This document shows, one piece after another, positions 14,936-24,226 of a stretch of 58,887 bases of DNA (position 1 is the first letter of the stretch; each line of letters opens with the position of its first letter). Made by a program: the position numbers and the translations under genes. This DNA is from CAZKRU01 sp964555235. Its GTDB lineage: Bacteria; Verrucomicrobiota; Verrucomicrobiia; Methylacidiphilales; CAMAQI01. The stretch is from assembly GCA_964555235.1 (NCBI GenBank), contig CAZKRU010000018.1, forward strand, positions 1 to 58,887. Direction: 5' to 3'. The notes beneath the pieces are model-generated. The model searched no databases. It saw nothing but the letters and a program-made list of their open reading frames with translations, and was not told where the DNA came from.

Positions 14936-15124
14936 AATACGGATGGGATTTTAACGATCTCAAGTTGATACTGTCAATATAATTAATAGAAAGAACTTAT
15001 GTTATTAGATATACTTAAATACACCCCCGGTAAGGAATCTTTTAACTCGTTGATAGAGTGTGGGTTATCGCACTCGCGTCAAAACCGTGAGTGTGAAGTT
15101 AGTTAACAGGGTTAAGTACCTACT
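14936..15124. promoter_or_regulatory. Early/late junction with alternative hairpins
   Basis: 189-bp non-coding interval before the terminase genes, the longest in the rightward operon. GAGTG (15,056-15,060) can pair with CACTC (15,071-15,075), while CACTCGCG (15,071-15,078) can pair instead with CGTGAGTG (15,086-15,093) over a 7-nt loop. The two folds exclude each other. TATAAT occurs at 14,978-14,983 without a good -35. A late promoter, attenuator or packaging site may lie here; none is proven. Confidence 0.4.
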
Positions 15125-15757
15125 ATGAATGCCACCAAACTTGCCGAAGCGCTGGGGATGTCGAAGAGCGCCGTCTCTCAGTTGAAGAAGAAAGGGATGC
15201 CCGTCACCACATTGGAGGAAGCGCAGACATGGCGTGCGGCGAATTGTGCCACCATCCGAGCGAAACGAGAGCGGTTCGAAAAGCCAGCCGGACATGAATC
15301 CGATCAAACGACCATCGAAGAACCGCAGCATAAAATCGGGAAGACGTGGGACAACGGCGAGCGAGAGGAAGATGAGTCCGACAATCCTTACGATGCGTTG
15401 AGGGCGGCTAAAGAGGCGGAGAAGATTTCTCGAAATCAACTGAGAGAACTCGCTCAACTCTCAACTCGCGACGCGGTGGAACTCGACCGCGCACAAAGGA
15501 CTTTCGGTTTTGCTCAACGTCATCGGATGTGGATGGAAAAGGAAGTCCGCCAGTGGAAGCGCGAGAATGGAATCACGCTCTACCTGGAGGAAGCGAAAAA
15601 AATCTTTGGCACTTCGATGAACTCGCTTGAACGGCTTTTGAAAATTATGCCGAGGAATCTTGCGGCCCGTTGTGTTTCCCCGGAAACATCGGAGAGATAT
15701 ATCAAAGAATACTGCGAGCGGATTCGAAAAGCCATGCAGCACGACCTTTTCATGTGA
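15125..15757 (+). CDS. Terminase small subunit-like protein
   Basis: 210 aa. The N-terminal HTH KLAEALGMSKSAVSQLKKKG resembles Nu1-type DNA recognition domains, followed by a charged linker and a helical C-terminal oligomerisation region. It would recognise the packaging site and hand DNA to the large subunit 10 bp downstream. Position and HTH support the call. Confidence 0.8.
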   Translation: MNATKLAEALGMSKSAVSQLKKKGMPVTTLEEAQTWRAANCATIRAKRERFEKPAGHESDQTTIEEPQHKIGKTWDNGEREEDESDNPYDALRAAKEAEKISRNQLRELAQLSTRDAVELDRAQRTFGFAQRHRMWMEKEVRQWKRENGITLYLEEAKKIFGTSMNSLERLLKIMPRNLAARCVSPETSERYIKEYCERIRKAMQHDLFM

Positions 15758-15766
15758 TGAGTAAGA

Positions 15767-17569
15767 ATGACTTCAGCCGCTCAGAAACTCAGCGGATTTT
15801 TAAAAAAAATCCTTGATCCTGCCGACCCCCGGACGGTTACGCAGTGGGCCGAAGATGAAGTGGTTTTAACTGTTCGCACTCAGAGCCCCGGCCCATTCAG
15901 CATGGGGCGGATTCCATACTTTCGAAAACCCCTCGATGATTTTGGAAGAATTTACATCAAGCGCATTACGATTGTCGCAGGTACTCAGACCGGGAAAACC
16001 ACCACGATCACGATTGGAGTTTGTTACCGAATCAAAAATAATGCGCTCGATATTCTTTGGGTGATGCCATCGGAAGATCTCGCGCAGTCCTTTTCCGAAA
16101 CTCGCTTTCAGCCAACGCTTGCAGGGATCGCGTGTCTTCAAGAGGAAATGCCAGAGGACAAAAACAAATTCAAAAACCTCGAAATGCAGTTCGCTAAATG
16201 CGTTTTGAATTTCGTCGGGTCCAATTCACCAGCCGACCTTTCAAGTCGTCCTACTGGAATCGTGGTCCTTGATGAAACGGACAAGCTCAGTCACGGAAAT
16301 AAAAAAGAAGCGAGCGCAGTTTTCCTTTCTGAAAATCGAGTAAAGAGTTTTGATGATCCTTTGATTGTAAAGACATCGACGCCAACCGTTCCCGAAGGAG
16401 AAATCTGGACGGCGTTTTTAGAGGGAAATCAACAGTATCTCCATATTGAATGTCCTAACTGCAAGCAACTGATTCGCCTTTTATGGGATCAAGTCAAATG
16501 GGACCAAGAGGCCAGGAGTCCTGAGGGAGAATGGGATAAGTCGAAAGTAAAAGAAAGCGCTCACTACGTTTGTCAGAAGTGCGGCGGGAAGATGAATGAC
16601 GCCGATAAGATTTCGGCGGTTTCGAAAGTTACTGATGAAAATTGGATCGCTGCAAACCCAAAGGCAGCAAAGGGAGATGTCTCCTATCATGTATCATCGC
16701 TCTATTCTCTTCAAAACTCCTGCACATTCGGAGAACTTGCCCTCCAATTTTTGAGATCGAAGAAGGCGCTCACGGGTTTGCGTGACTTCATTAACTCATA
16801 TCTTGCCGAGCCATTTATCGAAGACGAACGGAACTCGACTCCAAGCGAGGCGAAGGTAGGTGACTACAATCTCGGGGATGAATGGCCTGACGAATTCCGA
16901 CGAAGCTTGGTAGCCGACGTTCAACAACAGCATTTTTGGGCGACCATCCGATCATTTTCAAAGAGTGGAGATTCCCGCTTAGTGTGGGCGGAAAAAGTTG
17001 AAACCTATAACGACATCCGCAGCGTGCAAACCCGACTTGGCGTCAAAGACGAGCACGTTTTCTTGGATTGCGCTTATGACCCGCAGCGCGTTTTTGCTGA
17101 ATGCTGCAAATATGGGTGGCAATGTTTTCTTGGATCAGATTCGCCTTGGTTTGAAACTGAGGTAGGAGGACGGAAAACGAAGCAGGTTTACGCGAGAGGA
17201 ACGGATGGGATCCCAGGCATCGGAACAAGCGCGATGAAATACCGTCGCGTTAAAGTGTGGCGCTGGTCCTCTCCAAGCGTTCAAGACATGCTCGCGACGC
17301 TAAAGCGAGGGGAAGACACGACGATCTCCTGGACGATTGCTCGCGACACTTCCGACGAATACCGAAAGCAGATTTCCAACAAAATCAAAAGAGAGAAAAT
17401 AAATCCCGTCACTGGAAAAAAGAAATGGGAATGGTTGAACATCGGGAAGAAGAACGATCACTTTTGGGATTGTGAATCAATGCAAGTCGTTGTGGCTTGC
17501 CTATCTGGAATCTTGAAATCACATCCAGAGCCAGCGAAGCCGGAAGGTGACGTTGACACGCCTCCGTAA
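15767..17569 (+). CDS. Terminase large subunit, GpA family
   Basis: 600 aa packaging motor and endonuclease of the lambda GpA type. ATPase: Walker A AGTQTGKT (71-78), Walker B GIVVLDETD with Asp169/Glu170. A zinc-ribbon insertion has Cys229/232 and Cys269/272, as usual for GpA. The C-terminal nuclease has an acidic strand VFLDCAYD near 425 and WDCESMQVV near the end. It would cut concatemers and pump DNA through the portal. Confidence 0.95.
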   Translation: MTSAAQKLSGFLKKILDPADPRTVTQWAEDEVVLTVRTQSPGPFSMGRIPYFRKPLDDFGRIYIKRITIVAGTQTGKTTTITIGVCYRIKNNALDILWVMPSEDLAQSFSETRFQPTLAGIACLQEEMPEDKNKFKNLEMQFAKCVLNFVGSNSPADLSSRPTGIVVLDETDKLSHGNKKEASAVFLSENRVKSFDDPLIVKTSTPTVPEGEIWTAFLEGNQQYLHIECPNCKQLIRLLWDQVKWDQEARSPEGEWDKSKVKESAHYVCQKCGGKMNDADKISAVSKVTDENWIAANPKAAKGDVSYHVSSLYSLQNSCTFGELALQFLRSKKALTGLRDFINSYLAEPFIEDERNSTPSEAKVGDYNLGDEWPDEFRRSLVADVQQQHFWATIRSFSKSGDSRLVWAEKVETYNDIRSVQTRLGVKDEHVFLDCAYDPQRVFAECCKYGWQCFLGSDSPWFETEVGGRKTKQVYARGTDGIPGIGTSAMKYRRVKVWRWSSPSVQDMLATLKRGEDTTISWTIARDTSDEYRKQISNKIKREKINPVTGKKKWEWLNIGKKNDHFWDCESMQVVVACLSGILKSHPEPAKPEGDVDTPP

Positions 17570-17571
17570 GA

Positions 17572-17850
17572 ATGGCGACTGTCAACCAATACCTTGATTA
17601 TACTCTTTCAAAACTGAAGTCAGAGCTTTCCGAATATCGCGAGGCGATCAAGGCGCGAAAACTTAAAGGGTTCACCACAAGTTTACAGTCAGGTCAGAAT
17701 CAACTCGCGAAGCAGCGGGAAGAATTGAGGGAATTAGAGCGCACAGAGATTGCGATTCTATCCGCTCTTCATTCATTGGACCCCGACAATTGGCCGAATG
17801 ATCCGAGCAATCGCACGACGGTTGCGGACTTTAGCGGAGCAACTTTGTGA
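17572..17850 (+). CDS. Small helical head protein (gpW-like position)
   Basis: 92 aa, mostly coiled coil (QLAKQREELRELERTEIAIL). It lies between terminase and portal, the slot of lambda gpW, and its stop overlaps the portal start. Similar short helical proteins act in head completion; sequence similarity to gpW itself is not evident. Confidence 0.6.
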   Translation: MATVNQYLDYTLSKLKSELSEYREAIKARKLKGFTTSLQSGQNQLAKQREELRELERTEIAILSALHSLDPDNWPNDPSNRTTVADFSGATL

Positions 17851-19265
17851 ACGAGTCCGATTTGAAATCGGCGGCTTCCCGAATTCGCAAGCGTTGGGGG
17901 ATGCAAGCCAACAACGGCGAATTCGACGGAATCAAGTACACGACAAACCGAATCTCACGTCCCACGGTGGCGCAGGACTCACGGCAGTCAATGACACCCT
18001 ATGCTCGGACCCGCGCTCTTTCTTTAGGCCGCTGGGCTTACTCAAACGTTGGCTACGTAAAAGGCGCTATCGACGCGATGGCTCGATACTCTTTCGGATC
18101 GGTCGGATTGATTCCGCAAGCGCAAACGAGTGATGAGTCGTGGAATACAGCATCAGAATCTTATTTCCGTGAGGCTTGCAAAATCATTGACGTGACGGGC
18201 CGCTTCACTCTTTCCGAGATGCAACGGATTCTTTCTAAGGCGATTGATCGAGATGGAGACGTGGGGCTTGTGTTGACAGAAAGCTCTAACGGTTTTCCTC
18301 AGATTCAAATGATCGAGGGCCACCGGATCAGCTCGACCGGAGCAAAGGAAGAGGAAAAGTTTTTTGATGGAGTGAAGGTCAACGCTTCCGGGCGTCCTAT
18401 CGCCTACCGCGTGAGCCTTGATTCTAAAACTTTTCAAGTAATTCCCGCCACGAACTTTATTCACCTTTACGACGCTGACAGATGCGATCAGCTCCGGGGG
18501 ATCACGGCCCTCATTCACGCGCTGAACGACATTCAAGATTTGCAGGAAATCATCGGCTTTGAAAAGATGGGAGTGAAAGCGTCACTGGCCCCTGGACTCG
18601 TTCACTACACGTCGGGCGGTGAGGATAAGCTCATGCCCACGACCGTCTCGAACGGTATCACCTACGAAAGCCTTGTAGGGGGAATGATCCCGAGGCTTTA
18701 CGAAGGAGAAAAGTTAGAATCATTCAAGAGCAATCGGCCGACCGCAGGTATTGAAGACTTCTCCAAGATCCTGATTCGCAATGTCGCTCTAGGAATGGGA
18801 CTCCCGGTTGAGTTTGTTTACGATCCATCATCCGTGGGCGGGGCTGGTGTTCGGCTCGTTGTGGCTCAAGCGCAGCGACGATTTGAAGAACGACAGGAGC
18901 TTTTCAAGACTCGGCTCATGGGGCGCATTTGGGGCTACACAATTTCAAAAGGAATTAAGCGCGGAGAACTCCCGAAGTCTTCCGAATGGTGGAAAGTCGC
19001 TTGGCAGAATCCGACGAAAATCACTGTCGATGCAGGCCGTGATGCGACAGCGAACCGGGACGATGTTCGCGCAGGTCTCCGCACTTATGCTGAAGACTTC
19101 GGAGAACGCGGCATGGATTGGCGCGAACAGATCGAACAGGCAGCGAGAGAAGCGGCATGGATCAAAGAGATGGCGGCAAAGTACGACGTTGAACCCGACC
19201 GCATTGCAGCGATCTCACCGAACCCGAAGACCGAAACGCAACCCAAACCGGAAGAAAAAAAATGA
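17847..19265 (+). CDS. Phage portal protein, lambda family
   Basis: 472 aa, usual length for lambda gpB-type portals. Signatures: TPYARTRALSLGRWAYSNVG near residue 50, FIHLYDADRCDQLRGITALI near 205, and PVEFVYDPSSVGGAGVRLVV near 320. Forms the dodecameric vertex through which DNA enters and to which the tail attaches. Overlaps both neighbours. Confidence 0.93.
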   Translation: MNESDLKSAASRIRKRWGMQANNGEFDGIKYTTNRISRPTVAQDSRQSMTPYARTRALSLGRWAYSNVGYVKGAIDAMARYSFGSVGLIPQAQTSDESWNTASESYFREACKIIDVTGRFTLSEMQRILSKAIDRDGDVGLVLTESSNGFPQIQMIEGHRISSTGAKEEEKFFDGVKVNASGRPIAYRVSLDSKTFQVIPATNFIHLYDADRCDQLRGITALIHALNDIQDLQEIIGFEKMGVKASLAPGLVHYTSGGEDKLMPTTVSNGITYESLVGGMIPRLYEGEKLESFKSNRPTAGIEDFSKILIRNVALGMGLPVEFVYDPSSVGGAGVRLVVAQAQRRFEERQELFKTRLMGRIWGYTISKGIKRGELPKSSEWWKVAWQNPTKITVDAGRDATANRDDVRAGLRTYAEDFGERGMDWREQIEQAAREAAWIKEMAAKYDVEPDRIAAISPNPKTETQPKPEEKK

Positions 19266-20071
19266 GATATGCGCACATTTTAGAAATCGTTCACCATCAA
19301 CCTTGGCTCATCACGCCATCGTCACACGCTTCGATTTCGAGGTTGCTCGATTCAAAGCTTGCAGGAATCAAAGCGGATCTCGCTGAAGATTTCGGGCTTG
19401 AGATCCCTCAGATGGAAATCACCGCCGATGGACTTGCTTTGATCCCGGTCATGGGAGTTTTAGGAAAAGGACTTTCTCAAATCGAAAAATCATGCGGCGC
19501 TATGGACACCACGGACATCGAAGAGATGATCGGAAAAGCTGAAGCGGACCCAAACGTCAAAGGCGTTTTGTTTGTGATTGATTCCCCAGGGGGAAGCGTG
19601 TCGGGAATTCCCGAACTTGGGCGCGTCATTGCTTCCATGAAAAAGAATTCCGTCGCGTGGATCGACGGCATGGCTTGCTCGGCGGCGTACTGGATCGCCT
19701 CTCAGTGCGATGCGATTTACGGAAGTGAGTCAAGCGTCGCTGGTTCGATTGGCGTTTACATGCCTTGGATGGATCAGACCCGGCGCTATGAGGCGAATGG
19801 GGTCAAGGTGGACATCATTAAAAACTCTGAGGGAACTTACAAGGCGGCGGGATACCCCGGCACCGCATTGACTGAGGAGCAACGCGCCAATCTCCAAGCA
19901 AGCGTTGATCAAGTTTTCGCGATGTTTTCCAGCGCCGTCACATCAAAGCGTAAGCGCGTCCAGGCGGACACGATGCGCGGCCAGACCTTCATGGGATCGG
20001 AAGCGTTCAACGTCGGGTTAATTGATGGCGTTGTGACGAAATCGCAAGCGGCCTCCGAAGCACTCCGTTAG
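19262..20071 (+). CDS. S49 (SppA-like) prohead protease
   Basis: 269 aa. Ser-Lys dyad of family S49: Ser140 in ACSAAYW and Lys194 in TYKAAGYP, with the GVLFVIDSPGGSVSGIPEL strand-loop before it. Matures the prohead by cutting scaffold and capsid, as lambda gpC does. Unlike lambda, the scaffold appears as a separate downstream gene. Confidence 0.93.
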   Translation: MRYAHILEIVHHQPWLITPSSHASISRLLDSKLAGIKADLAEDFGLEIPQMEITADGLALIPVMGVLGKGLSQIEKSCGAMDTTDIEEMIGKAEADPNVKGVLFVIDSPGGSVSGIPELGRVIASMKKNSVAWIDGMACSAAYWIASQCDAIYGSESSVAGSIGVYMPWMDQTRRYEANGVKVDIIKNSEGTYKAAGYPGTALTEEQRANLQASVDQVFAMFSSAVTSKRKRVQADTMRGQTFMGSEAFNVGLIDGVVTKSQAASEALR

Positions 20072-20102
20072 GTCAAGTTGACATTCATGCGCTTTCAAAC
20101 GC

Positions 20103-20507
20103 ATGAAAACCTTATCCGAACAAAACGAACAACTGACCGCCGATTTGCTTGCGTCGCAAGCATTGGCGAACGAAGCCAACGAAACCATTTCCGCGCTTCG
20201 TACTGAAATTGAAACGCTTTCTGGTTTCAAGGCCACCTCTGAAAAGCTGTCCGCCGAAGTTGAAACGCTGAAGGCATCTCTTATCGCTAAAGGCGAAGAA
20301 TTCGACGCGCTCACGTTGGCCGCAAAAAGTGCCGAGGACCGCGCCCTTGAGATCGCAGCCGGACAAGGAATCCCTCCGCTGAATTTGAATTCGGAAACAA
20401 CCACTTCCGAATCTCTCAACCAACAATTTCAAAAAATCCAAGACCCTGCCGAGCGTACAGAGTTTTGGCGCAAAAACAAAAACGCGCTCCTAAAGGAAGG
20501 AAAATAA
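20103..20507 (+). CDS. Probable head scaffold protein
   Basis: 134 aa, coiled coil over residues 1-85 (repeated Ala/Leu/Glu heptads) and a C-terminal helix with NQQFQKIQDPAERTEFWRKN. Position between protease and capsid and composition match scaffolding proteins. Its leader has TTGACATTCAT (20,078-20,088) instead of a clear ribosome-binding site. Confidence 0.75.
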   Translation: MKTLSEQNEQLTADLLASQALANEANETISALRTEIETLSGFKATSEKLSAEVETLKASLIAKGEEFDALTLAAKSAEDRALEIAAGQGIPPLNLNSETTTSESLNQQFQKIQDPAERTEFWRKNKNALLKEGK

Positions 20508-20510
20508 GTC

Positions 20511-21404
20511 ATGGCTAATTCAATTGCAGCCGGGATGAATGATACCGTAATTGCACAGGCGGCCTTGAACGCCTTCACTTCGGCCCTCACCCCGTTAACC
20601 CGTTTAACCACCAATTTCTCATCTGACATTGCCGTCAAATCGGAACAGGTGAACGTTCCGTTTGTTCCCGCTCAAGATGCAGCGGCGAATTTCGCGGGAA
20701 GCTACACGATTCAAGATGCAGACGTTGAATCGAAACCGATCACCCTCAACAAGCACAAGTTTGTGGGATGGGGATTGACCGATACGGAAGTTTCCAAGTC
20801 TCCCATTTTGAGCCTTGAGCTTTTCGGAGCACAAAAAGGTTATCAACTCGCCAAGGCGGTCTTCCAAGACATCCTTTCGATTGTGACGGCGGCCAATTAT
20901 GGAGCAGCCTCTCACACTGGTGCGGCGGCTACTTTGGACGCTGACGCGGTTGCAACTCTCTCGGGAGTTTGTGACGTAGCGGATATGCCCGAAATGCCTC
21001 GCAGCTTGGTTCTCTCCAGCACCTACTGGGTCAACCTTCTGAAAGACAACGCGATTCAAGCTTCTTACGCCTTCGGCGGACCGGAAGCGATTCGTAAAGG
21101 TCAGATCCCGAGCTTGGTTGGATTCGATATGTTCAAGTCGAATTTGATCCCGGCCAACGGCGAAAACCTTGTTGGGTTCGCGGCTCACCCGAACGCCATC
21201 GGCGTTGCAATGCGTTACCTCGCTCCTCAGGCTGGCAACAAGTACAGCGCAGCGGAAGCAATCAACGATCCCGAAAGCGGAATCACCCTCGGACTCCGTA
21301 CTTGGTACGACGAAGACTCCGGTCAGGCTCGGACGGCTCTCGAATGCTTCTATGGGTACGCCTTGCTTAATGGCTCGGCACTCAAACGCATCGTCTCGGC
21401 TTAA
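20511..21404 (+). CDS. Major capsid protein
   Basis: 297 aa, expected to have the HK97 fold. Motifs: VPFVPAQDAAANFAGSYT (E-loop/P-domain region), HKFVGWGLTDTEVSKSPILS, MPRSLVLSSTYWVNLLKDNA and the A-domain LRTWYDEDSGQARTALECFY. A good AAGGAAGGAAA ribosome-binding site precedes it. It forms the shell of the head and is expected to be the most expressed late gene; an intrinsic terminator follows one short gene later. Confidence 0.9.
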   Translation: MANSIAAGMNDTVIAQAALNAFTSALTPLTRLTTNFSSDIAVKSEQVNVPFVPAQDAAANFAGSYTIQDADVESKPITLNKHKFVGWGLTDTEVSKSPILSLELFGAQKGYQLAKAVFQDILSIVTAANYGAASHTGAAATLDADAVATLSGVCDVADMPEMPRSLVLSSTYWVNLLKDNAIQASYAFGGPEAIRKGQIPSLVGFDMFKSNLIPANGENLVGFAAHPNAIGVAMRYLAPQAGNKYSAAEAINDPESGITLGLRTWYDEDSGQARTALECFYGYALLNGSALKRIVSA

Positions 21405-21408
21405 TCAA

Positions 21409-21651
21409 ATGAGCATCAAGCCTCAAATTGTAGTGGCTCAGGATGAGGGGGGCCGAATGGCCCTCCTCTACCTCGGCAACGATGCGGCTCAAGCGATGAC
21501 CATCGTTAACAGTGACGAAGCTTTGAGAGAATCGGGCTTGTCTGGAAATCTCACCATTGAGTTTTACCGAAAGCCGATTCACTTCAAGCGCCGAATCGCT
21601 GAACTTCCAGCACAGGAAACGAAAGTTTACCGCAAGAAAAAGGAAGATTGA
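21409..21651 (+). CDS. Small protein downstream of capsid
   Basis: 80 aa from the ATG at 21,409, 4 bp after the capsid stop. Mixed beta/alpha, with GGRMALLYLGNDAAQAMTIV and a basic C-terminus. Could be a head decoration or stabilisation factor; not recognised. Confidence 0.6.
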   Translation: MSIKPQIVVAQDEGGRMALLYLGNDAAQAMTIVNSDEALRESGLSGNLTIEFYRKPIHFKRRIAELPAQETKVYRKKKED

Positions 21652-21673
21652 TTTTACCTCGAACCCCGATCAT

Positions 21674-21715
21674 CCCCCTATCATCGCTCTCCCTCGGTGG
21701 TAGGGGGTTTCTTTT
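21674..21715 (+). terminator. Rho-independent terminator after capsid cluster
   Basis: A 13-bp stem (21,674-21,686 with 21,695-21,707, two G-U pairs), an 8-nt loop and the tail TTTCTTTT. The next gene starts at 21,716, directly after the tail. TAGGGGG of the 3' arm lies 8 nt before that ATG and may also act as its ribosome-binding site. Confidence 0.85.
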
Positions 21716-22057
21716 ATGAGCAACCAAACCGATTTTCAAGACGACCTGACGGCGGGGATCATTGATCTTGAGAGTTATTTTGGGACGCTCTTTGAATGGA
21801 GCGCGGAGCAGTACCCCTGCCTAGTCACTCCATTTTCAAAATCAGAAAGATTTGAAGAAGGCGGGTTTCAGTCTGACGTGAGATCAATTTTGACAGTCAG
21901 GAAGAAGGACGAACAAGGCCGAGAACTTTTCCCCGATGGACTTCCGGCGATTGGCGATTCCGTGAAAGTGGACGGGGTACGATACAGAATTTTAGAAACA
22001 GAAACCGACCCGATAGATCCTACATTTAGGATCACTTTGGGCGATGCGGATAAATAA
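21716..22057 (+). CDS. Head-tail connector-like protein
   Basis: 113 aa, beta-rich with DGLPAIGDSVKVDGVRYRIL, a pattern seen in short head-completion/tail-attachment proteins (lambda FII-like). Position right after the capsid cluster supports this. Translation must begin beside the terminator hairpin. Confidence 0.6.
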   Translation: MSNQTDFQDDLTAGIIDLESYFGTLFEWSAEQYPCLVTPFSKSERFEEGGFQSDVRSILTVRKKDEQGRELFPDGLPAIGDSVKVDGVRYRILETETDPIDPTFRITLGDADK

Positions 22058-22072
22058 AAAAGGAGAAACAAT

Positions 22073-22597
22073 ATGTCGGCAGCACTTACCACAACCCTTG
22101 ACTTAAACCTGACAGCGAACCTCGCGAGCACGCTTGACCTCGGCACGTCCGCAAGCAATGAATCGAAGCGCGTTTACAAGAAATTGACGGACGGAACCGG
22201 GATCGATCAAAGTCAAATCGTCTTCTCGGACAATCGCACGTTGGCGAATGCGACGAGCGAAAACTTGGATCTTTTCGATTTCGTTGGAGCCTTGGATTCT
22301 CTCGGGCGCACTTACGCTCAACTGAAGATTGTCGCAATACTCATCGTCAATAAATCCATCATTGCGGGAGACAATCTCAAGGTCGGCGGCGAAGGCAGCG
22401 CGGCGGCATGGAACAGCCTCTTTGATGCGTCTGATACCGCCAAGGCCATCGTTGGCCCTGGGGGATGCCTCTTTGCATTCAATCCGAGCGTTGCAGCCTT
22501 TGCGGTCACAGATGCGTCAAATCACCTGCTTAAAATCGACAACCCCGGCGCGAACTCGATCAATTATGACATCATGGTGATTGGTCGCACCGCCTAA
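22073..22597 (+). CDS. Probable virion structural protein
   Basis: 174 aa with a strong AAAAAAGGAGAAAC ribosome-binding site, so probably abundant. Ser/Thr/Ala-rich and beta-like: LTANLASTLDLGTSASNESK, then LKIVAILIVNKSIIAGDNLK and a C-terminal INYDIMVIGRTA. Its place between connector genes and its strength suggest a decoration protein or tail-tube component. Family not recognised. Confidence 0.55.
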   Translation: MSAALTTTLDLNLTANLASTLDLGTSASNESKRVYKKLTDGTGIDQSQIVFSDNRTLANATSENLDLFDFVGALDSLGRTYAQLKIVAILIVNKSIIAGDNLKVGGEGSAAAWNSLFDASDTAKAIVGPGGCLFAFNPSVAAFAVTDASNHLLKIDNPGANSINYDIMVIGRTA

Positions 22598-22606
22598 AAG
22601 ATTCTC

Positions 22607-23407
22607 ATGGTCGAGATCAAAATCGACACGAAAGATTTCGAGGCCGCTCTTTACCGTCTGAAAGTTCAGACTGGCAAGGAGTGGCCTCAGATCATTCGGA
22701 GCGAGGCTCGACTTGTGGCGGTTGAGCTGGCGAATCGCACTCAGCCTTTTGGAAATAACTCCGAAAGCATTGGGAAAAATTCCGTTGAAAAAGGCATTCG
22801 TTCGATTTTCAAGGATCTTGGAGATTCTAAAACGCTCGATCTCATTGAGCGATCCGCAGGGCCGAAAGATAAATTAAAAAAAGGCGAAAGCCTACGAACT
22901 CGGATTGAGAGATACCTTTCGACCGGGAACAAGCTTGCCCTCAATAACGTCCTCAAAGATTTGAATCTTGGCGAAATTGCCAAGCGCATCGGAGACGTAG
23001 AAAGAGCTTGGCACAAACAACACCGAGACCCCAGGACGGGCCGAGTCAGAGCATCCGCTCAAGCGATGCGATTTATTCAACGAGCGCAGAACCTCACCGC
23101 CTACATTAAACGAACACAGAAGGCGGTAGGCTGGGCAAAAAGCGGCTGGGCGACTTGCGCTCGAATCCTTGGAGGTACTCGAAATATCCCCGGATGGGTG
23201 AGCCGGAAGCCGGGACCGGGAACCGTTCAAGATTTTACATCAGACCAAAACAACCCGCGAGTTATTATCACGAATGAGGTTTCCTACATCGACCGTGTTT
23301 GCCCACCTCGGGAGATCGCAAACGCTTTGAGAATCCAAGCTCAAAAAATGGTAAAGCGAGTTGAAATAATGGTTTCTCGGGCAGGTAAGACATCAGGCTT
23401 TCGTTGA
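22607..23407 (+). CDS. HK97 gp10-like tail completion protein
   Basis: 266 aa, basic. Starts VEIKIDTKDFEAALYRLKVQ and ends with a helix NALRIQAQKMVKRVEIMVSR, as in gp10-like minor tail/connector proteins, here with a large insertion (about 60-190) rich in Arg/Lys. The order before the tail-terminator-like gene supports it. Confidence 0.6.
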   Translation: MVEIKIDTKDFEAALYRLKVQTGKEWPQIIRSEARLVAVELANRTQPFGNNSESIGKNSVEKGIRSIFKDLGDSKTLDLIERSAGPKDKLKKGESLRTRIERYLSTGNKLALNNVLKDLNLGEIAKRIGDVERAWHKQHRDPRTGRVRASAQAMRFIQRAQNLTAYIKRTQKAVGWAKSGWATCARILGGTRNIPGWVSRKPGPGTVQDFTSDQNNPRVIITNEVSYIDRVCPPREIANALRIQAQKMVKRVEIMVSRAGKTSGFR

Positions 23408-23423
23408 CTTTTTGGAGTACACT

Positions 23424-23846
23424 ATGAAAACAATCATTCTTTCTGCGGAATCCGCTTTGGTAAATCGAATCAAAGAGAACACTTCACTTGCGCGTGTGAA
23501 CATTTACGAGGGCCACGCAGCGGGAGAAAAGAATCTCCCTTGCATTGTGGTCAATGCAGAAAGCTCAAATGAGCGCGACGATCTTCCTCCGGGATCAGGA
23601 ATCTTTGACATCAAAATCAGCGTCTCAGTTTTGATTCAAGCGGATGACGAATCCGAAGAGGAACACGATGAGATTATGTCGCAGGTAATGAACCAGATCG
23701 AAGAGAACAAAGAACGAAATCAGGCGCTTGATAAGGCGGCAGGAATTCATTTCTACGCGATCCATTTCGGAGAAGATAAAGCGTCTCGGGAAGATCGCCA
23801 CTGGATTCACTCCATTTCACTTGATGCCGTCGCGCAATCCGTTTAG
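23424..23846 (+). CDS. Tail terminator-like protein
   Basis: 140 aa from the ATG at 23,424 with GGAG 7 nt upstream; a TTG at 23,412 is a weaker choice. Alpha/beta: an opening helix, then LPCIVVNAESSNERDDLPPG, FDIKISVSVLIQAD and a final WIHSISLDAVAQ strand. This order is that of lambda gpU-like tail terminators. Confidence 0.6.
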   Translation: MKTIILSAESALVNRIKENTSLARVNIYEGHAAGEKNLPCIVVNAESSNERDDLPPGSGIFDIKISVSVLIQADDESEEEHDEIMSQVMNQIEENKERNQALDKAAGIHFYAIHFGEDKASREDRHWIHSISLDAVAQSV

Positions 23847-23865
23847 TTGACATTCATCGGTCTAC

Positions 23866-24210
23866 ATGGCCGAAATTTCTCAAGGAGCAGTAGCTCACGT
23901 TTACGGAATCTCTGGAACTATTACGGATGCACGCGTCCAAAATTTCAGCGAGAAAGAAGATTTCAAAAATCAGGCGCAAGTCCTTAACGAGGATGGAAAC
24001 GAAATTGAGCGTCGATATGATGATAAGCATTTAGAGGCAACGATTGAAATTGTTTATTCGGCTACATTCAGCCGCCCCGCTATTGGATCAAAGCTCACTT
24101 ACGATGGTGTCGATTACATCATTGAAAGCATCGACAAAAAGACGACCGCAAAAGGCTTTCAAACGCTGACTCTCAGCATTCGTAAACCCGAGTATATTAC
24201 CCCGGTTTAG
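23866..24210 (+). CDS. Possible tail tube protein
   Basis: 114 aa, almost all beta strand (HLEATIEIVYSATFSRPAIG; AKGFQTLTLSIRKPEY). Genes between the tail terminator and the tape measure usually include the tail tube subunit. The leader TTGACATTCAT...CATGGCCG is nearly the same as that before 29,541. Confidence 0.5.
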   Translation: MAEISQGAVAHVYGISGTITDARVQNFSEKEDFKNQAQVLNEDGNEIERRYDDKHLEATIEIVYSATFSRPAIGSKLTYDGVDYIIESIDKKTTAKGFQTLTLSIRKPEYITPV

Positions 24211-24226
24211 TTGAAAGATCGCCGCC

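Noticed and set aside
18808..19386. 192-aa frame within portal and protease genes
   Set aside because: Arg/Ser-rich out-of-frame shadow of two well-recognised genes.
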